Origin: Nelumbo lutea
Lineage: Eukaryota; Streptophyta; Magnoliopsida; Proteales; Nelumbonaceae
DNA: 64,000 nt
Direction of reading: 5' to 3'
Assembly (NCBI GenBank): GCA_022828595.1
Contig: JAKGHH010000006.1
Location: forward strand, 15,930,499-15,994,498
The notes beneath the pieces were generated by a model. The model was not told the origin of the DNA, ran no database searches, and worked only from the letters and a program-made list of their open reading frames with translations. The position numbers and the translations under genes were made by a program. Shown one piece after another: positions 34,830 to 46,524 of the stretch; positions within the stretch are counted from its first letter, which is position 1, and each line of letters starts with the position of its first letter.

Positions 34830-35034
34830 TAGCGGCAGTCGCGACAGTGGCAGTCCGAAACATCTTTAGCTATTTTTAGTGGCAGTTTTTTGTTCTTTAC
34901 CGGCAGCCGAGAAGACTGCCACTAGAATTTCTAGCAACAGTATTTTTAGCGGCTTTTTGCTGACTGCCGGTAAAGCTTCTAGCGGCAGTTTTGGAGGCCT
35001 TTAGTGGCAATTAAAGGTCATTTTTCCCGTAGTG
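34830..35034. repeat. CACTA right terminus and subterminal repeats
   Basis: Repeated GGCAGT/AGCGGCAGTTTT and inverted ACTGCCACTA words, ending TTTTTCCCGTAGTG. This is the form of a CACTA-type end; the same words occur at 22391-22500. Confidence 0.6.
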
Positions 35035-35135
35035 AGACCACTTCTCTATCTACAAGTATTATTCTTATTTTCTTTTGTAAGTCTTTGTTGGTGTCCATAT
35101 TTAATAAAATAGCTATAAATATAACCTTTTCTATA

Positions 35136-36808
35136 GGGCAAATATCTTAAACTACTCTTAAGGTTTAGGAAATTGATTAACTATGCCCCTATTGTTTCTG
35201 ACAATTGACTAAATCTTCCTTACCTTCAGCATCCGTTAACGGAAGGATTAAAAAGACTATTTTTCCCCATACTCCTGGTTCAATGAAAGACATCGTCGGT
35301 GATCTTCAAGCTCTTTGGTTCTAATAAATGTTGAGGGTTGATCGTCCTTGAAATCATAGGGGTTGTGATCAAATACGAAGAACAAATTGAGGTGGAGGGG
35401 GTCGAGCAACAATGGTGGTGCTTAAGAATGGAGATGGGTCTTGGGAGCAGTTGGGCATTTGAAGGACTTGGGTGAAGTGGGGTGAAATAGATCGGCAAGG
35501 GAGATGAAACAAATTAGCAGGGAAGAGAGAATGAAGGGGAGAGAGAGAGAGAGAAGGGTGGAGGTGGCGGTGATGAAACAGGGGAAAGAGAATGAAAGGG
35601 GAAGAAAGAGAAGGAGAGAGAGAGGCCGAGCCGGACCGGAGACCCACTTCATGCACCCAAACCCCCAAGTCAAACACTTCTCTCCTCCCTTAGCGGTGGA
35701 ACCTCCAACTCCCAAACCTGTGCCACTAGCTTCGGCCTCAAGACCACAATTTGGTCTAAACTCAGTGGTTAGTAGGCGATCTCGACACTTACATCTCCAT
35801 CATTTCTACACTTGAAAATCCCTTTGAGAACATTGATAGTAATGATCATCGTTGAGTTCAAGGGGTTGCTAATCATGGAGTTCGGATTTGGCAATATCAC
35901 AAGATCTAGTGTTCTTGTCGGTGTTCCGCTGCCACCGCTATATCAAGTATCAAAACCCACCCCACATAGTCTTAACTTGTTCAGAGATTGAAAATTGCTA
36001 AGGTTTAGCTCTTGCCAATCGAGCTTTGAAATTAGTGGTTCACCGATTCTATTTATTTGGATTTCTGCTAAGAATAGTATGCATGAGATTCACTGTTTGA
36101 TGAGCTTTGAAATCGTGGTTCAGGGGATACTACCGATGTCGGAGGCAAAGAAGCTTCACTCCACCGAGCAACATTTATGGTTGATGAATGGTTCAACAGC
36201 AGAACCGGTGTGGGCACTTAATAGAGAACAGAGCTCGTTGTCTTGCCCAAATTGAAACAATGATTTCTTGAATAGATTGAGGTGGAGGGGGCCAAGCAAC
36301 AACGCTTGCAGTCATTTGCAATGACGATTTCTTGAACATAACCTACCATTTTGTCTTTCTATCATCTAGCTTCCTTCCTCCATCGCAAAATTCTAATCCC
36401 CTTGTCCTCCTCGCACCCCATCGTCTCCCTTTTTTTTGTTGCTCAAACTAAATCATTGTTGCCACTACAACTTTCAATGGTAGTGGTCCTCCTTCCTCTG
36501 ACCCGCTTCTCAGTATATTTTTAATCGATCAAAATTATCATTGTTATTACCTCCACAGGTTACAAACTTATAGAAATGGACTCAGAATTGCTAGGTAAGG
36601 CAAGCTAGAAAATGGTATTTTGGGGTATGATTTAAAATTAAATCAAACATGTGAAGTCACGTGTAAAAGGTCTGTGACAGAGACTCAACGGGAAGGTAGC
36701 TGTGTATCAATTATTACAAAAAGTAGGGGCACTTGAAGACAATATTGAAACAGTAGGGGTATAGTTAATCAATTTCCTAAACCTAAGGGTAATTTAAGAA
36801 ATTTTTCC
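35136..36808. mobile_element. Mutator-like long-TIR element, cargo unrecognised
   Basis: Ends are inverted repeats of roughly 70 bp. The left carries TCTTAAACTACTCTTAAGG then GGTTTAGGAAATTGATTAAC (from about 35146); the right carries the complementary sequence at 36730-36805. I could not find a 9-bp target duplication (TTTTCTATA against TAAATAATA). The interior has a GA-rich microsatellite (35515-35625) and a duplicated phrase GAGGTGGAGGGGG (35389 and 36279), but no protein family that I recognise. Confidence 0.6.
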
Positions 36809-36839
36809 TAAATAATAATGTTTTTATCATTTTATGTGA

Positions 36840-37347
36840 TACGTCACGGTAAAATTGCAATTTTAAGAGTAAATTTTTTAGTCAATGTTGATCAATGCTA
36901 GTGGTCAAATTTTTTTCGTTAATGTCAATTGGCATTCAATATTGTGAGTAAAATCCAATATTTAACAAAAGTACTACCTTTAACGACATTTTGAAGGGGA
37001 TATTTGGTCACATTTGTTAAATGTTACAATAAGTGGTCTTGTTGACGTTTAATAAATATCACCAAATGTGGATTTTTGTAATATTTAATAAATATCATAA
37101 AAACCCCATTTAATGACGTTTAATAAATGTCGCAAAAAGTCTTAGAAACATCAAAAATTCTTTCCATGCATGGTTTTTTTATAGATAATGACGACATTTG
37201 CAAAATGTTACATAAACGTTACAAAAATTTTTAACAACACTTGCAATCGTGATAGTGATGCAAACATCATAAAAACCTTTTTATGATATTTGCCTAATTT
37301 TTAGTGACATTTATGCAATGTCACTAAAAGCCTATTTTTCTGATGTG
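36840..37347. repeat. CACTA-like right end with subterminal repeats
   Basis: Many copies of GACATTT/AAATGT(C/T) words in both orientations, ending GCCTATTTTTCTGATGTG (37330-37347). Inverted, that end is CACATCAGAAAAATAGGC, 15 of 18 matching the terminus at 15861-15878. The first bases after CAC are mutated relative to CACTA. Confidence 0.45.
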
Positions 37348-38180
37348 CCACATTTTATGCATTAGTTTGAAAATATCGAATATGCAAAAGCAACCCAAAA
37401 GATAAGGTTGAAAGTGATTAAAGAAAAATTCAAACAAAAATAAAATTAAAAAGTTAAAGAATTATTTATTTTTCAATTTGTAAAGCATTCTAAAATACTA
37501 AAAAATTAATATTTATGAACCTTAACTAACTGAAACTATTGTTAAGACTTTTATCCATGTTCTAGAAGATCAACTAAAATGGCATACAAGCTTAGAAACA
37601 CGATTTCCTACTCACTTCTCCTACCCTCTCTACCCGTTGTGAATTACAACCACATATCTCTCAATATAGATTTAAATATACCCCATATAAAGTGGGTAAG
37701 AAAAGTGAATATGAAATCTGAGTTTACATTCTTATCCAGTTTTAAATATACCCTATATAAAGAAACATAATAATAAAATAGAAACAAAACTGACTTAGAA
37801 GAGTACCCTTACCTTTACAAATGACAATGAGTTCTTTCAATTTAGAAGGTTCTAGTCTCTCAATTTCTTTACAATATAGCTTCTTGGTAAAAAGAACAAA
37901 AAAGATAAAGAAGAAAAATTACAAGAGACTCCATAGATATTGCTATAAAATTATATATTTTTAATTCATCAACTACAATGCTTAGTTACTCAAAATAAAA
38001 TATAAAAATATATAACTTACTAGAGACTAATGCACTCTTAATACTAGATTATGCACTTGGAATGGTTTATAGAGCAAAATGTCTAGTTATTAGCTCTGAA
38101 GGTGTTTCCCCTTTCTTGATGTTGTACTTGTTTTTTTCTTAATTTCGAAATCATCTCCATCATCGTCACATTATATTATA
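37348..38180. other. AT-rich, no gene recognised
   Basis: Nothing supported. A direct duplication of TTTAAATATACCC(C/T)ATATAAAG occurs at 37671 and 37742. Confidence 0.35.
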
Positions 38181-38189
38181 CTATTATCA

Positions 38190-38540
38190 AAAGAATTCAT
38201 ATTTTGTTTTTCATTTTTTTTTTCTTTCAATGACATCATTCAACAACTGCTCCACATTGTATTTAACCTCATTGGGTATTTTATGGTGAAGTTCAAATCA
38301 CCTTTCCTTTGGGCAAGATGTTGTTCTATCCTATTAATGCCTCCCCTTTAAAAGTCTTTTAAAAATAAAGACATGTCATTGACTTTGCTCTACTAAGAGG
38401 ATCCACCTTAAGGGAAACATGAGCCATGTAGAATCATATTTTTTTGTTCTAATATTTGATGAACTAGATTCTTGTGATTGATTTGGATTAGATTGATTAG
38501 TATTTGGGGTTGGAGGTTCTGCTATTTTAATTTAATAAAA
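38190..38540 (-). pseudogene. hAT transposase N-terminal BED zinc-finger relic
   Basis: Minus-strand fragments in several frames: a Ser/Asn/Gln-rich start (EPPTPNTNQSNPNQSQ) near 38460-38520, then DPLSRAKS, CLYFKKTFKG and NRIEQHLAQRKGDLNF near 38280-38380, and NVEQLLNDVIERK near 38220-38270. This order resembles the BED finger and following segment of plant hAT transposases (C...GG..RLK.HLAG..G). One Cys is changed and several frameshifts are needed, so it is a decayed relic. No catalytic or dimerisation domain was found nearby. Confidence 0.45.
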
Positions 38541-39214
38541 GAAATCAAAATAGATATCAAATCCCTTCATACAAACAGAAAATATAAAATTTATAATTGC
38601 ACATTTATTGACTAAAAGATCAAATAAAAAAATATCAAGCTGTTTACTGATTTGATCATTTGATTAACTAAATTCCAAATTAATAAATTTAATCATTTAT
38701 TTAAAAAGAGTTTATAGATGTGGACATCCCATTATTTTGTATTTAAGTCGACCAAGTCTTTAATGAAATTCTAGGCTTATTTGCATAAAATAAAAAACTT
38801 TAGATTTAATCACTACAAATGTGCATTGCATTTACAATTCATGTTTTATAAAAAATAAAAATTATATCAAGAATCAAGAAGTAAGAGCTAATAAAATTAA
38901 AATATAGTAAGTAGGTAGCCATAAAATTTAAAAATTCAAAATTTTCTATATGCTTTAATATACCATACCATCATACAACCACTTGGTAGCATAGTAGTCA
39001 TAGCAAAAAATTAAATACATGATTCACATGGTTTACAATACTCACTTATTGTAGGTTTGGATAGAATACCACAATTAACCATTTCCATCCCCATCCCATC
39101 ATTTATAATTTTGGAGCCTTTCTACAATGAGATATTCTAAGTACAAAAGCATATTCATGTAGATTAATTGCTCATCACTTCTCTTTTTCAGGTTTTAATA
39201 GTTATCATCAAGGA
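38541..39214. other. AT-rich, no gene recognised
   Basis: No supported feature. Confidence 0.35.
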
Positions 39215-40270
39215 TTAAAGTATCGGTATCAGGTATCGTATTAGACGACTTGGATACGGATACACTTGAAAAGTGCATAAATATAGAAGAAAAATATGGA
39301 AGTGCTTGGATACGTTAAGGAAATGCATTTTATTAATAAATTAACAATCAAGAGTCCAAGGCACATATTATATATATTTTTATAAATTAATACATGCAAA
39401 AATCCAATATTATTTTATTATCTATTAAAGTGTAAGGCATAGATCATATGCAATTATTGTATAATTTTTTTTCTATTTTCTATTTTTATTTTTTAACATT
39501 AATAAACAATTCAACTAAAAATAATAATTCTCAAATTTTTGGTAAACAATATTTTGAAAAATTGAACAATAAATATGTTATTATAAATGGTAAAATTAAT
39601 AATTTATAAAAATATATAGTCTTAACTTAGAATATATCAAATCTATTAAAATTTTGAAGATGCATATCATATGAAAATTTATAAATTTTAATTACTAAAA
39701 TAATTGTTCCATTATTAATATTTTTTTATAAAATTTCTAAATTAAAAAAATATTTTTTATATAAAATGTATATTAATGAATTTGATTGATTCAATTTATA
39801 TTATATGTTCAAATAATTTGTAAACAATATTTTTATTTTTGTAAATAATAAATATTTTGTTATTTAATGAAAATGAAAATATTAATTATTAATTTATAAA
39901 AATTTAAGATATATATCATTTGCAAATTTATCAATTTTAAGTATTTTATAATTATACTATTATTACTATAAAAAATAATTATTATATAATTATTATTTTA
40001 TTTGTATAAAATTTTGGAATTAAAATTCATTTTTGATATATATGTGGATTTTATAAATTACTTATTATACTGATTTATAAATTACCAATTCTCAATATTG
40101 TTCTCTTTAATTTGTAGTTAGAGTTGTTGAAAATAAATGTATGTTGCTTTTTTATTTGCATGTAGACATTAATTTTAATAAAAATGAATTTATTACATTT
40201 GTTGACATAAAATAAGAAGTAGCTTTGTGGTTAGAGGCACTTGTGTGCTGGGCATTGACCAACTTGTGTC
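39215..40270 (+). repeat. AT-rich dispersed repeat, copy 2
   Basis: Direct-orientation relative of 21186-22370, same order of landmarks but clearly diverged. Its right side also ends in a GTGGTTAGAGGCAC phrase, close to the GTGGTTAAGG phrase of copy 1. Confidence 0.6.
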
Positions 40271-40734
40271 TACCAATACAATTTGTCCCGTATTAGGTGT
40301 TCTCAAGTCAAGCGGTCCAATTTTCAAAACAATTCTCTTTATTACATCACATCAACTCTCTCTCTTTGATTGTTGTAATGACTATTACATCACACCAATT
40401 CTCTCTTTCAATTAATTTAAATTAAAACAATAATTTCAATAACTTTTGTCATGATAGCCTTTTGCTCTACTTCTCTCTCTGCATCTCTTCCCCCGTCAAG
40501 TATATGATGACAACCTATTCATTTAACATCAATTATTTAATTTATATTTCTTTAACATAGTTAATTTATATTTTCTAATATTATATAGTTAAGTGGACTT
40601 AGATTAGTTAATTAACTTATATTTTTGTTTTTATACTTTTTCATTATTTTATGTACTTTTAATATTATTAACAACATTCCATAAAATATTTTTAATTTCA
40701 TCTTTTATGATTTTTACTATTTTTTTAATCAAAG

Positions 40735-41110
40735 TGGAGAGGGTGAGAGAGACAGGGGGTTATGTGGGATCCAATGTCATAATTAGGGGGAGAGAGGGAG
40801 AAGAGGAGAAAGAGGGAGTTGTGTGGGGTCTAGTGTTGGGGGGGGGGAAGAGAGGGAGAAGAGGAGAGAGAAGGGGTTGTGTGGGGTGTATATTATGGAA
40901 AAGAGACAGAGGGTTGTGTGGGACCCAATGGGGCCTTGTGTCAAGAGGGAGAAGGGTTGTGTAGGGTCCAGTGTCATAATTGGTGGAGCAAAGGGGGTTG
41001 TGTAGGACCTAATGTTAGGGGAGGCGGAGAAAGAGGGGGTATGTGAAGGCAATTTATTTTTCTTTTGCTTTTCTTTTATCTAAAGAGAGAGGAGGGTTGT
41101 GTGAACCTAG
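40735..41110. repeat. Degenerate GA-rich minisatellite-like array
   Basis: Irregular repetition of GGGAGAGAGGGAGAAGAGGAG followed by GGTTGTGTGGGACCCAATG(T) and TCATAATT(A/G)GGGG. Units vary from about 60 to 90 bp. Open frames across it are low-complexity. Confidence 0.65.
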
Positions 41111-42316
41111 TGGGCCTGATGTCAAGAGCCCATGGGATTGGGTCAAACTATTATGCGAAAATCATTGTATTTCATAGGACAAGTGAGCATTTTGAGGCCC
41201 ATGGGCTCGAGCTTGGATTGTAAATATTACTTTTCGAATGACAATATCTTTGGTGTTTAACATGTGTGATTGGATAGGAACAAGTTAAGTAAATATGGAA
41301 TTAGAAGACGGAACTAAGATATTGCATAACGTACACCAGGCTTCAGGCTCAGGCTTGGGTATATACATTTTTTGTTAATAAGTGATAAAAACCTAACTCA
41401 TGATAAGCATGCCTAACTTCAGCCATAAACTTTATAAGACTTGGCAGGACCCAATATCATAATGGGGTACACATATCAATAGAACGGGGGTTGTGTAGTC
41501 ACAGTTCATTCTCATAACATAAATTCCACATATTAGCATTTGCCTTATTACATCCAAAGATTTATCTAAGGAGATATGCTTGTATGAAATGGAATGACAA
41601 CCTCGTACACCTTACATTGATTTTTTTAGTCGTCAAGGCAATTAAATGATGACAACATTGAAATCGGATTTGGTCCTCACAAGACTGGGTTCACACTGTT
41701 TGTACAGTCCCTTGCAGTCTTGCATTAAGAATATTTCCCCATGAAAAAAAACATACAATTATGAAAATATTCTCAATGCACGGTTGTAAAAGGCTATGGG
41801 AATGGTGTGAACACAATCTTATGAGCATTGTATCCGATCTAGACAGCAATAGCCAAAAAAAGGTAAAAGGTAAACTCTCTTGATCTTGACCTGTTACATA
41901 TAAAAGGCATGTACAATCTACTAATTTGTGTGCATAAGGTATGGGTCACTAGCATGTTTACTATTGATTAGTTACATAGATCATTGTAAGCACAATTGTT
42001 TGTTGCATATCCTAGTACATTGGGTCTTAATGGTTCACTGAAATCAAATGTAATTGTTCTATCATGAGCTTGCAATGCTAATGTTTATTATAAGGTAACA
42101 TGCGATAATTATAAACTTATGCTTAATCATCATCATCATCATCATCATTGTCTTAGCCTCATCTCAATTACATGCAGTCAAATACATGAATCATGTATTG
42201 CCATTTCATTCTATGTAATGCTACATCCATTTTTAAATTATAAGTGCTAAATTCATTTCTTAATTAATACTTGGATCCATGTTTGCCTTTTTTTTGTCTA
42301 CCCTTAACCCTTTTAG
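41111..42316. other. No gene recognised
   Basis: Intergenic DNA. An ATC trinucleotide run lies at about 42126-42149. Confidence 0.35.
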
Positions 42317-42848
42317 TAGGGGTGATCATTTCATCCCGGCTTGGCCTAGCCCGCACAAGCCCGGTTCGGAAATTCTAGGCTTGGGCCTAGGTTTTGTATT
42401 CAGGCCCGGCCTAGGCCCGGGCCCACAAATTTTAGGACTAGGCTTGGGCTTAATACTTCAAGCCCGGCCCGGTCAGCATATATTTAAACTTATATATTTT
42501 TTTATAATGTATACATATGTATACTTGTTATTTTACATTATATTATATATTATATATATAAATATATAACATGTAATTTATATTATATATAATATTTTAT
42601 ATTATATAATGTATAAAATAAGTTTATATGCATGTTATGTCATTTAATATATAGATATGTAATGTTTTATATATGAGTGACATTGGCCCGAAATCAGGCC
42701 CGACCCGGCCCGGGCCCATATAGACCTGAGCTAGGGCTTATGTTTTTGGCCCAGAACCCTGGGCTGGGCCAGGCCTGGGCATAAGCTATAACCCTTATCA
42801 TAAGTGCAAAGTCCAACCCGGGCCCAGCTCGGCCCATGATCACCCGTA
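42317..42848. mobile_element. hAT-type MITE, 532 bp
   Basis: Inverted ends TAGGGGTGATCAT and, read inward from the right, TACGGGTGATCAT. The 8-bp target duplication CCTTTTAG is exact (42309-42316 and 42849-42856). Arms are rich in GGCCCGG/AAGCCCGG words and the core is TA-rich. There is no coding capacity. Confidence 0.88.
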
Positions 42849-42856
42849 CCTTTTAG

Positions 42857-43391
42857 TCCCTTCAACTTGCAAAAAGAGATCAAAAGATAATTTCTTCTAT
42901 TACCCAAAAAAGAAAAAACTATATCTTAAATTAGGATATAATCAGCAGAAAAATACAATTAGGAGTTTAGGACACATCAAACAATTATCAAATTATATTT
43001 TGGTAGAAAAACAGTTTTTCCAATTAATTTTTGTAACTTATAAGATATTTAAAATTGCTAATAAGGTTACATCAAAGACTAGAGAAATAAACTTGAGTAC
43101 TTACTAATAATAAAATAATTTCCTATTAATCTACCTTTTTAGGGAGGAAATTAAAAAAAGGATGATGGATCATGTGTTTTTTGATGCATTATTTACGAAG
43201 TTTAGTGATCTTAAATGTATTGTCATGTTCATCTACGTAATGATTAAGGATCTCCATAAATGAATTATTCTTTGTACTTAGACAAGGTGCCTAGACTATG
43301 ATCATACACAATTAAGAAAGTTATGTCCTGTTTGATTATTGTGTAGGGACCATGTTTTTTAACACTTGAAGTGGTTTAACTAAATGACTTA
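42857..43391. other. AT-rich, no gene recognised
   Basis: No supported feature. Confidence 0.35.
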
Positions 43392-43664
43392 GGGTCCATT
43401 TGGTTCATAGTTGAATCAAAATCAAAATCTATTAGAATTGGAATGGTTTATTCCTCTACCTGTTATGCTCAAATGAGAATTATAATCAATTGAAATGGAT
43501 TAATTCTCATTCCCGATAGAGGGGGAGGGGATGACTATTCTCTCAAATTAATTTGGAAATGCCATTCCATCAGGAATGAAAATGGGATTTTGATTCCACC
43601 TAGTAAAACAATTGGATTCTCATTTTGATTCCAGAACCCATATTCTCCCAAATCAAACAAACCC
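43392..43664. mobile_element. Tourist/Harbinger-like MITE, 273 bp
   Basis: Left end GGGTCCATTTGGTTCAT, right end read inward GGGTTTGTTTGATTT, flanked by TTA on both sides (43389-43391 and 43665-43667), the duplication typical of PIF/Harbinger elements. The interior has inverted GGAATGG/CCATTCC words. Confidence 0.8.
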
Positions 43665-43667
43665 TTA

Positions 43668-44439
43668 ATGTTTTGTATTTTATTTGTTGAGGTATTAAGG
43701 GCCTGACAAGGCGTAAGTTGACCAATCAAACTACAAAGTTACATTGTACATTGCATCCCATGAGAGAGTCATGTATTTCCATGGACCTTCTAACATGAGA
43801 TTTTTCATAATATCTATGATTGCAAGGCATAAATTGAAAAATTGGCAAAGGATCTACTACCCAATCCATAGGACACCACATCAGCACATCAGGAACATCT
43901 CCCATACTTTTCATAGGGAGATGTTCCTGATGCAGTTGTGATGTTGTCTATAGGTAGGTGTTGGTAGGGTTTCTATGTCCAAACTAAAAAAAATTGTATC
44001 ATCATCATTATCACCCAAGACTTGTCCCAATTATATGGGGTTGGCCATATGAATAATCATGAGAGTTTGATAACAGCTTTATCTAAATTTGGGATTGGTG
44101 GTGTAAGATAAACTCATAGGCTAAGTTAAATTGAGAAATTGTATATCATGAGAAATTGAAAAATAACTTATTTATGTTCATAAAAACATAATGGTCACAC
44201 CAGTTTTATTAATAGATGAAATATAAATAAGTATATATTTAAATGAAATGGAATTAGATCTGATAGGTTTGGATTCATAATCTGATCATAATGGATCAAA
44301 TTTGGTATATCAATGATATGATTAAATTTGAATTTGAACAAAATAATAATAACATCGTGACTGTACAAACAAATAATAGTTATTCTCAAGGAAATGCCAT
44401 TGCTACAAGGAAAAACTCACTCTTCTTATCTTGCAAAGA
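43668..44439. other. No gene recognised; short known-type repeat near 43995
   Basis: ATCATCATCATTATCA followed by AAGACTTGTCCCAATTATATGGGGTTGGCC is a phrase common in plant repeats, but I cannot assign its class from sequence alone. Confidence 0.35.
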
Positions 44440-44554
44440 ATAGGGATGGAAAATTACCTCACAAGGATAGGGCTGGGGGAATTTCCATCCCCGTTGGTAG
44501 CGATAGGGAGAGCAATCCTTATTAGTGATTGTGTTTGTTATACAACCTCTCTAT

Positions 44555-44632
44555 ATGTTCAGAGGGGTAAGGCTACATACATCCATCCCTCCACAGGAGC
44601 CTTGTGCATTATGCTGCCCTTTAGTTGTGTTT
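44555..44632 (+). repeat. SINE 3' part (Au-like)
   Basis: GAGGGGTAAGGCTACATACATC...CTCCACAGGAGCCTTGTGCATTATGCTGCCCTTT matches the usual 3' half of plant Au-type tRNA-derived SINEs (GGGTAAGGCTGCGTACA ... GGAGCCTTGTGCA...GCCCTTT). The tRNA-like head upstream is not clear, so the copy is partial or diverged. Confidence 0.6.
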
Positions 44633-44639
44633 TTCTTAT

Positions 44640-46121
44640 GAATTATTTAATGGATTTGTGTTAATATCTTTAAAAGTATTGTTGAATTTGTTTGAATGTA
44701 TTTGAAAAAATATATATTTCATGAGATAGTAAATTGCAATTATTTTATTTAATTTTTTTTTAAATAAAAAAATGAATTTTAGATGATATAACAGGGACCT
44801 CATTTTGTGAAGAAAGCAAAATGGTTGCAACTACTGGTTGGGAATATAGGTTCGTGATTTCACAGGCTATAGGTTTGAAGAACTAGATTTTTCTTTACTT
44901 TGTTGATTGATTAGTTCTTTTTTTTTTTTTTCTTGAAAGATTGAACACCACCCAATTGCCAACAATGCCTAAAAAGAACCTCATTCCGGAAGATCCAGAA
45001 CCGACAGATTCTTGAATATACTAGAATTTATTTGAACCGTTGAAGTTGAACTTTTGATTTTTAAGGGGTTTGACTATGATGTAGAGGAAAGACATGAATA
45101 CATGATACCTAAAAAACTTATAATCAATCAACTGAGGTCATAAAAGTGGCAAGCAATCTACTGGGCTTTCATTGCATGGGGGCTTTGATGGGTCAAATCC
45201 TTTTCAGTTTTCAGTATCATGTCTTTCGTTGGAATACCAGAAAGGAAAAAAGATTTTTACATTACAAATTTGACATACAACTTACAAATTCTTTGGATTT
45301 TTTATGTTTTCTCTTTGTTTTTTTAATGGTATATTTTTTATTACTAGTAAGTGTGGATATATCATTTCTAGATGATGATAATGATAATGTATCCAAAAGT
45401 TTTTATAAAATTCATGTTTTTTTTTTTTGTTTTTTCATTATTAATTGGATGCATATTGCAAAATCTGAATTAGATTATGTAAATACCTCATGTTGGGCTG
45501 CAAAGTTTTGGGAATTATTAATAGACCTACTTGTTTGAATGGACTATTCTTTTTATAATGTCTTATCTTTTTATTATATCTTTTTTTTTCACATATAAAA
45601 AATGTAAGATTTAAAGAGAGAGAATTGATTAATGTGAAAAGTAGTAGTTCAAAATAAAATTTAAACCTCACAATTAAATAGTGATTAAATTCAAAAAATG
45701 TGTATTTTAGTCAAAAGAAAGTTCCACAATTTTATTCATATATTTACTAGTACTGTAAATATACAATTAATTATAGATGTGTTCATTTTTTTTCTATATA
45801 TATTTTCATTTCTGTGTGTGTAAAAATAATACTATTTTTTACACTTATTTTTTGTTTAATATGATAAGTATATGATATTATACATGTACTCAAATGTTTT
45901 TTTGTAAAATGTATGTATTTTTTATTTTTTATGTTTTTATGTTTTATTAACTTTTATTGTTTAATTATGAAATTAAAGATTGACACATTTGACACAAAAG
46001 TTGAACTATTGATCTCCATCAAAGAGGAAAATAATTTCATTTTTGGTTAGTTTTAGATTATGTATTTCATTTTCATCATCAATAAAAACAATTCTTGTTT
46101 ATTACACTTTTTTTAGTTTGA
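44640..46121. other. AT-rich, no gene recognised
   Basis: Long open frames here are AT-rich chance reads (Phe/Ile-rich, no motif). Confidence 0.4.
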
Positions 46122-46524
46122 TTAATAAAAGGGTAAATTACAAAGATCCTCCCTGTACTATGGGGTCTGTGACAAAGACCCCCTTGTACTTTGTTTTGCG
46201 ACAAAGACCCCCTATACTATAACCGTGAGAAAAGACCCCCCTTGACCGTTAAGTCAAATGACAAAATGCATTAAATTACCAAAATACCCCACTAAACTTC
46301 TTCTATTTTCTTTTTTTACCCTTTTTCTCTTAAAACCTATTTAACCTATTGTTTTCCCTTTCTTCTCTTCTTTTCCCCTCCCTCACCATCTTCTCTCATT
46401 CTTTTCTCTCTCCCAACTCTCCGAAATGAAAGGACGGAAGAAACCCATTTCTCATCTTCCCTTTATTCTCTTCTTTGTCTTCAATCTTGTCTCTATAGCT
46501 GTTGTGACGGTGCTGCGATCACGG

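Larger units (their letters stand above)
22382..35034 (+). mobile_element. Candidate CACTA-type element carrying host-gene fragments
   Basis: The right end reads, inward, CACTACGGGAAAAATGACC, a classic CACTA terminus, followed by tandem CTGCCGCTA/CTGCCACTAAAA words (34830-35034). The left side (22391-22500) has the same words in the complementary arrangement (CTAGCGGCAGTTTTT, AAAACTGCCGTTAGAGGCC, CTGCCACTAAAATATT). The left terminus itself (CATACTAGGATG) is degenerate and no 3-bp target duplication is readable. Between the ends lie an FTR variable-chain fragment, a LINE with a nested MITE and copia element, and RABD exons. No transposase was seen. Confidence 0.5.

Noticed and set aside
42126..42149. 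Short ATC run as a CRISPR-like or regulatory array
   Set aside because: Simple trinucleotide microsatellite; no spacers.
45146..45538. A 130-residue Phe/Ile-rich protein
   Set aside because: AT-rich chance frame with no motif and no plausible gene context.
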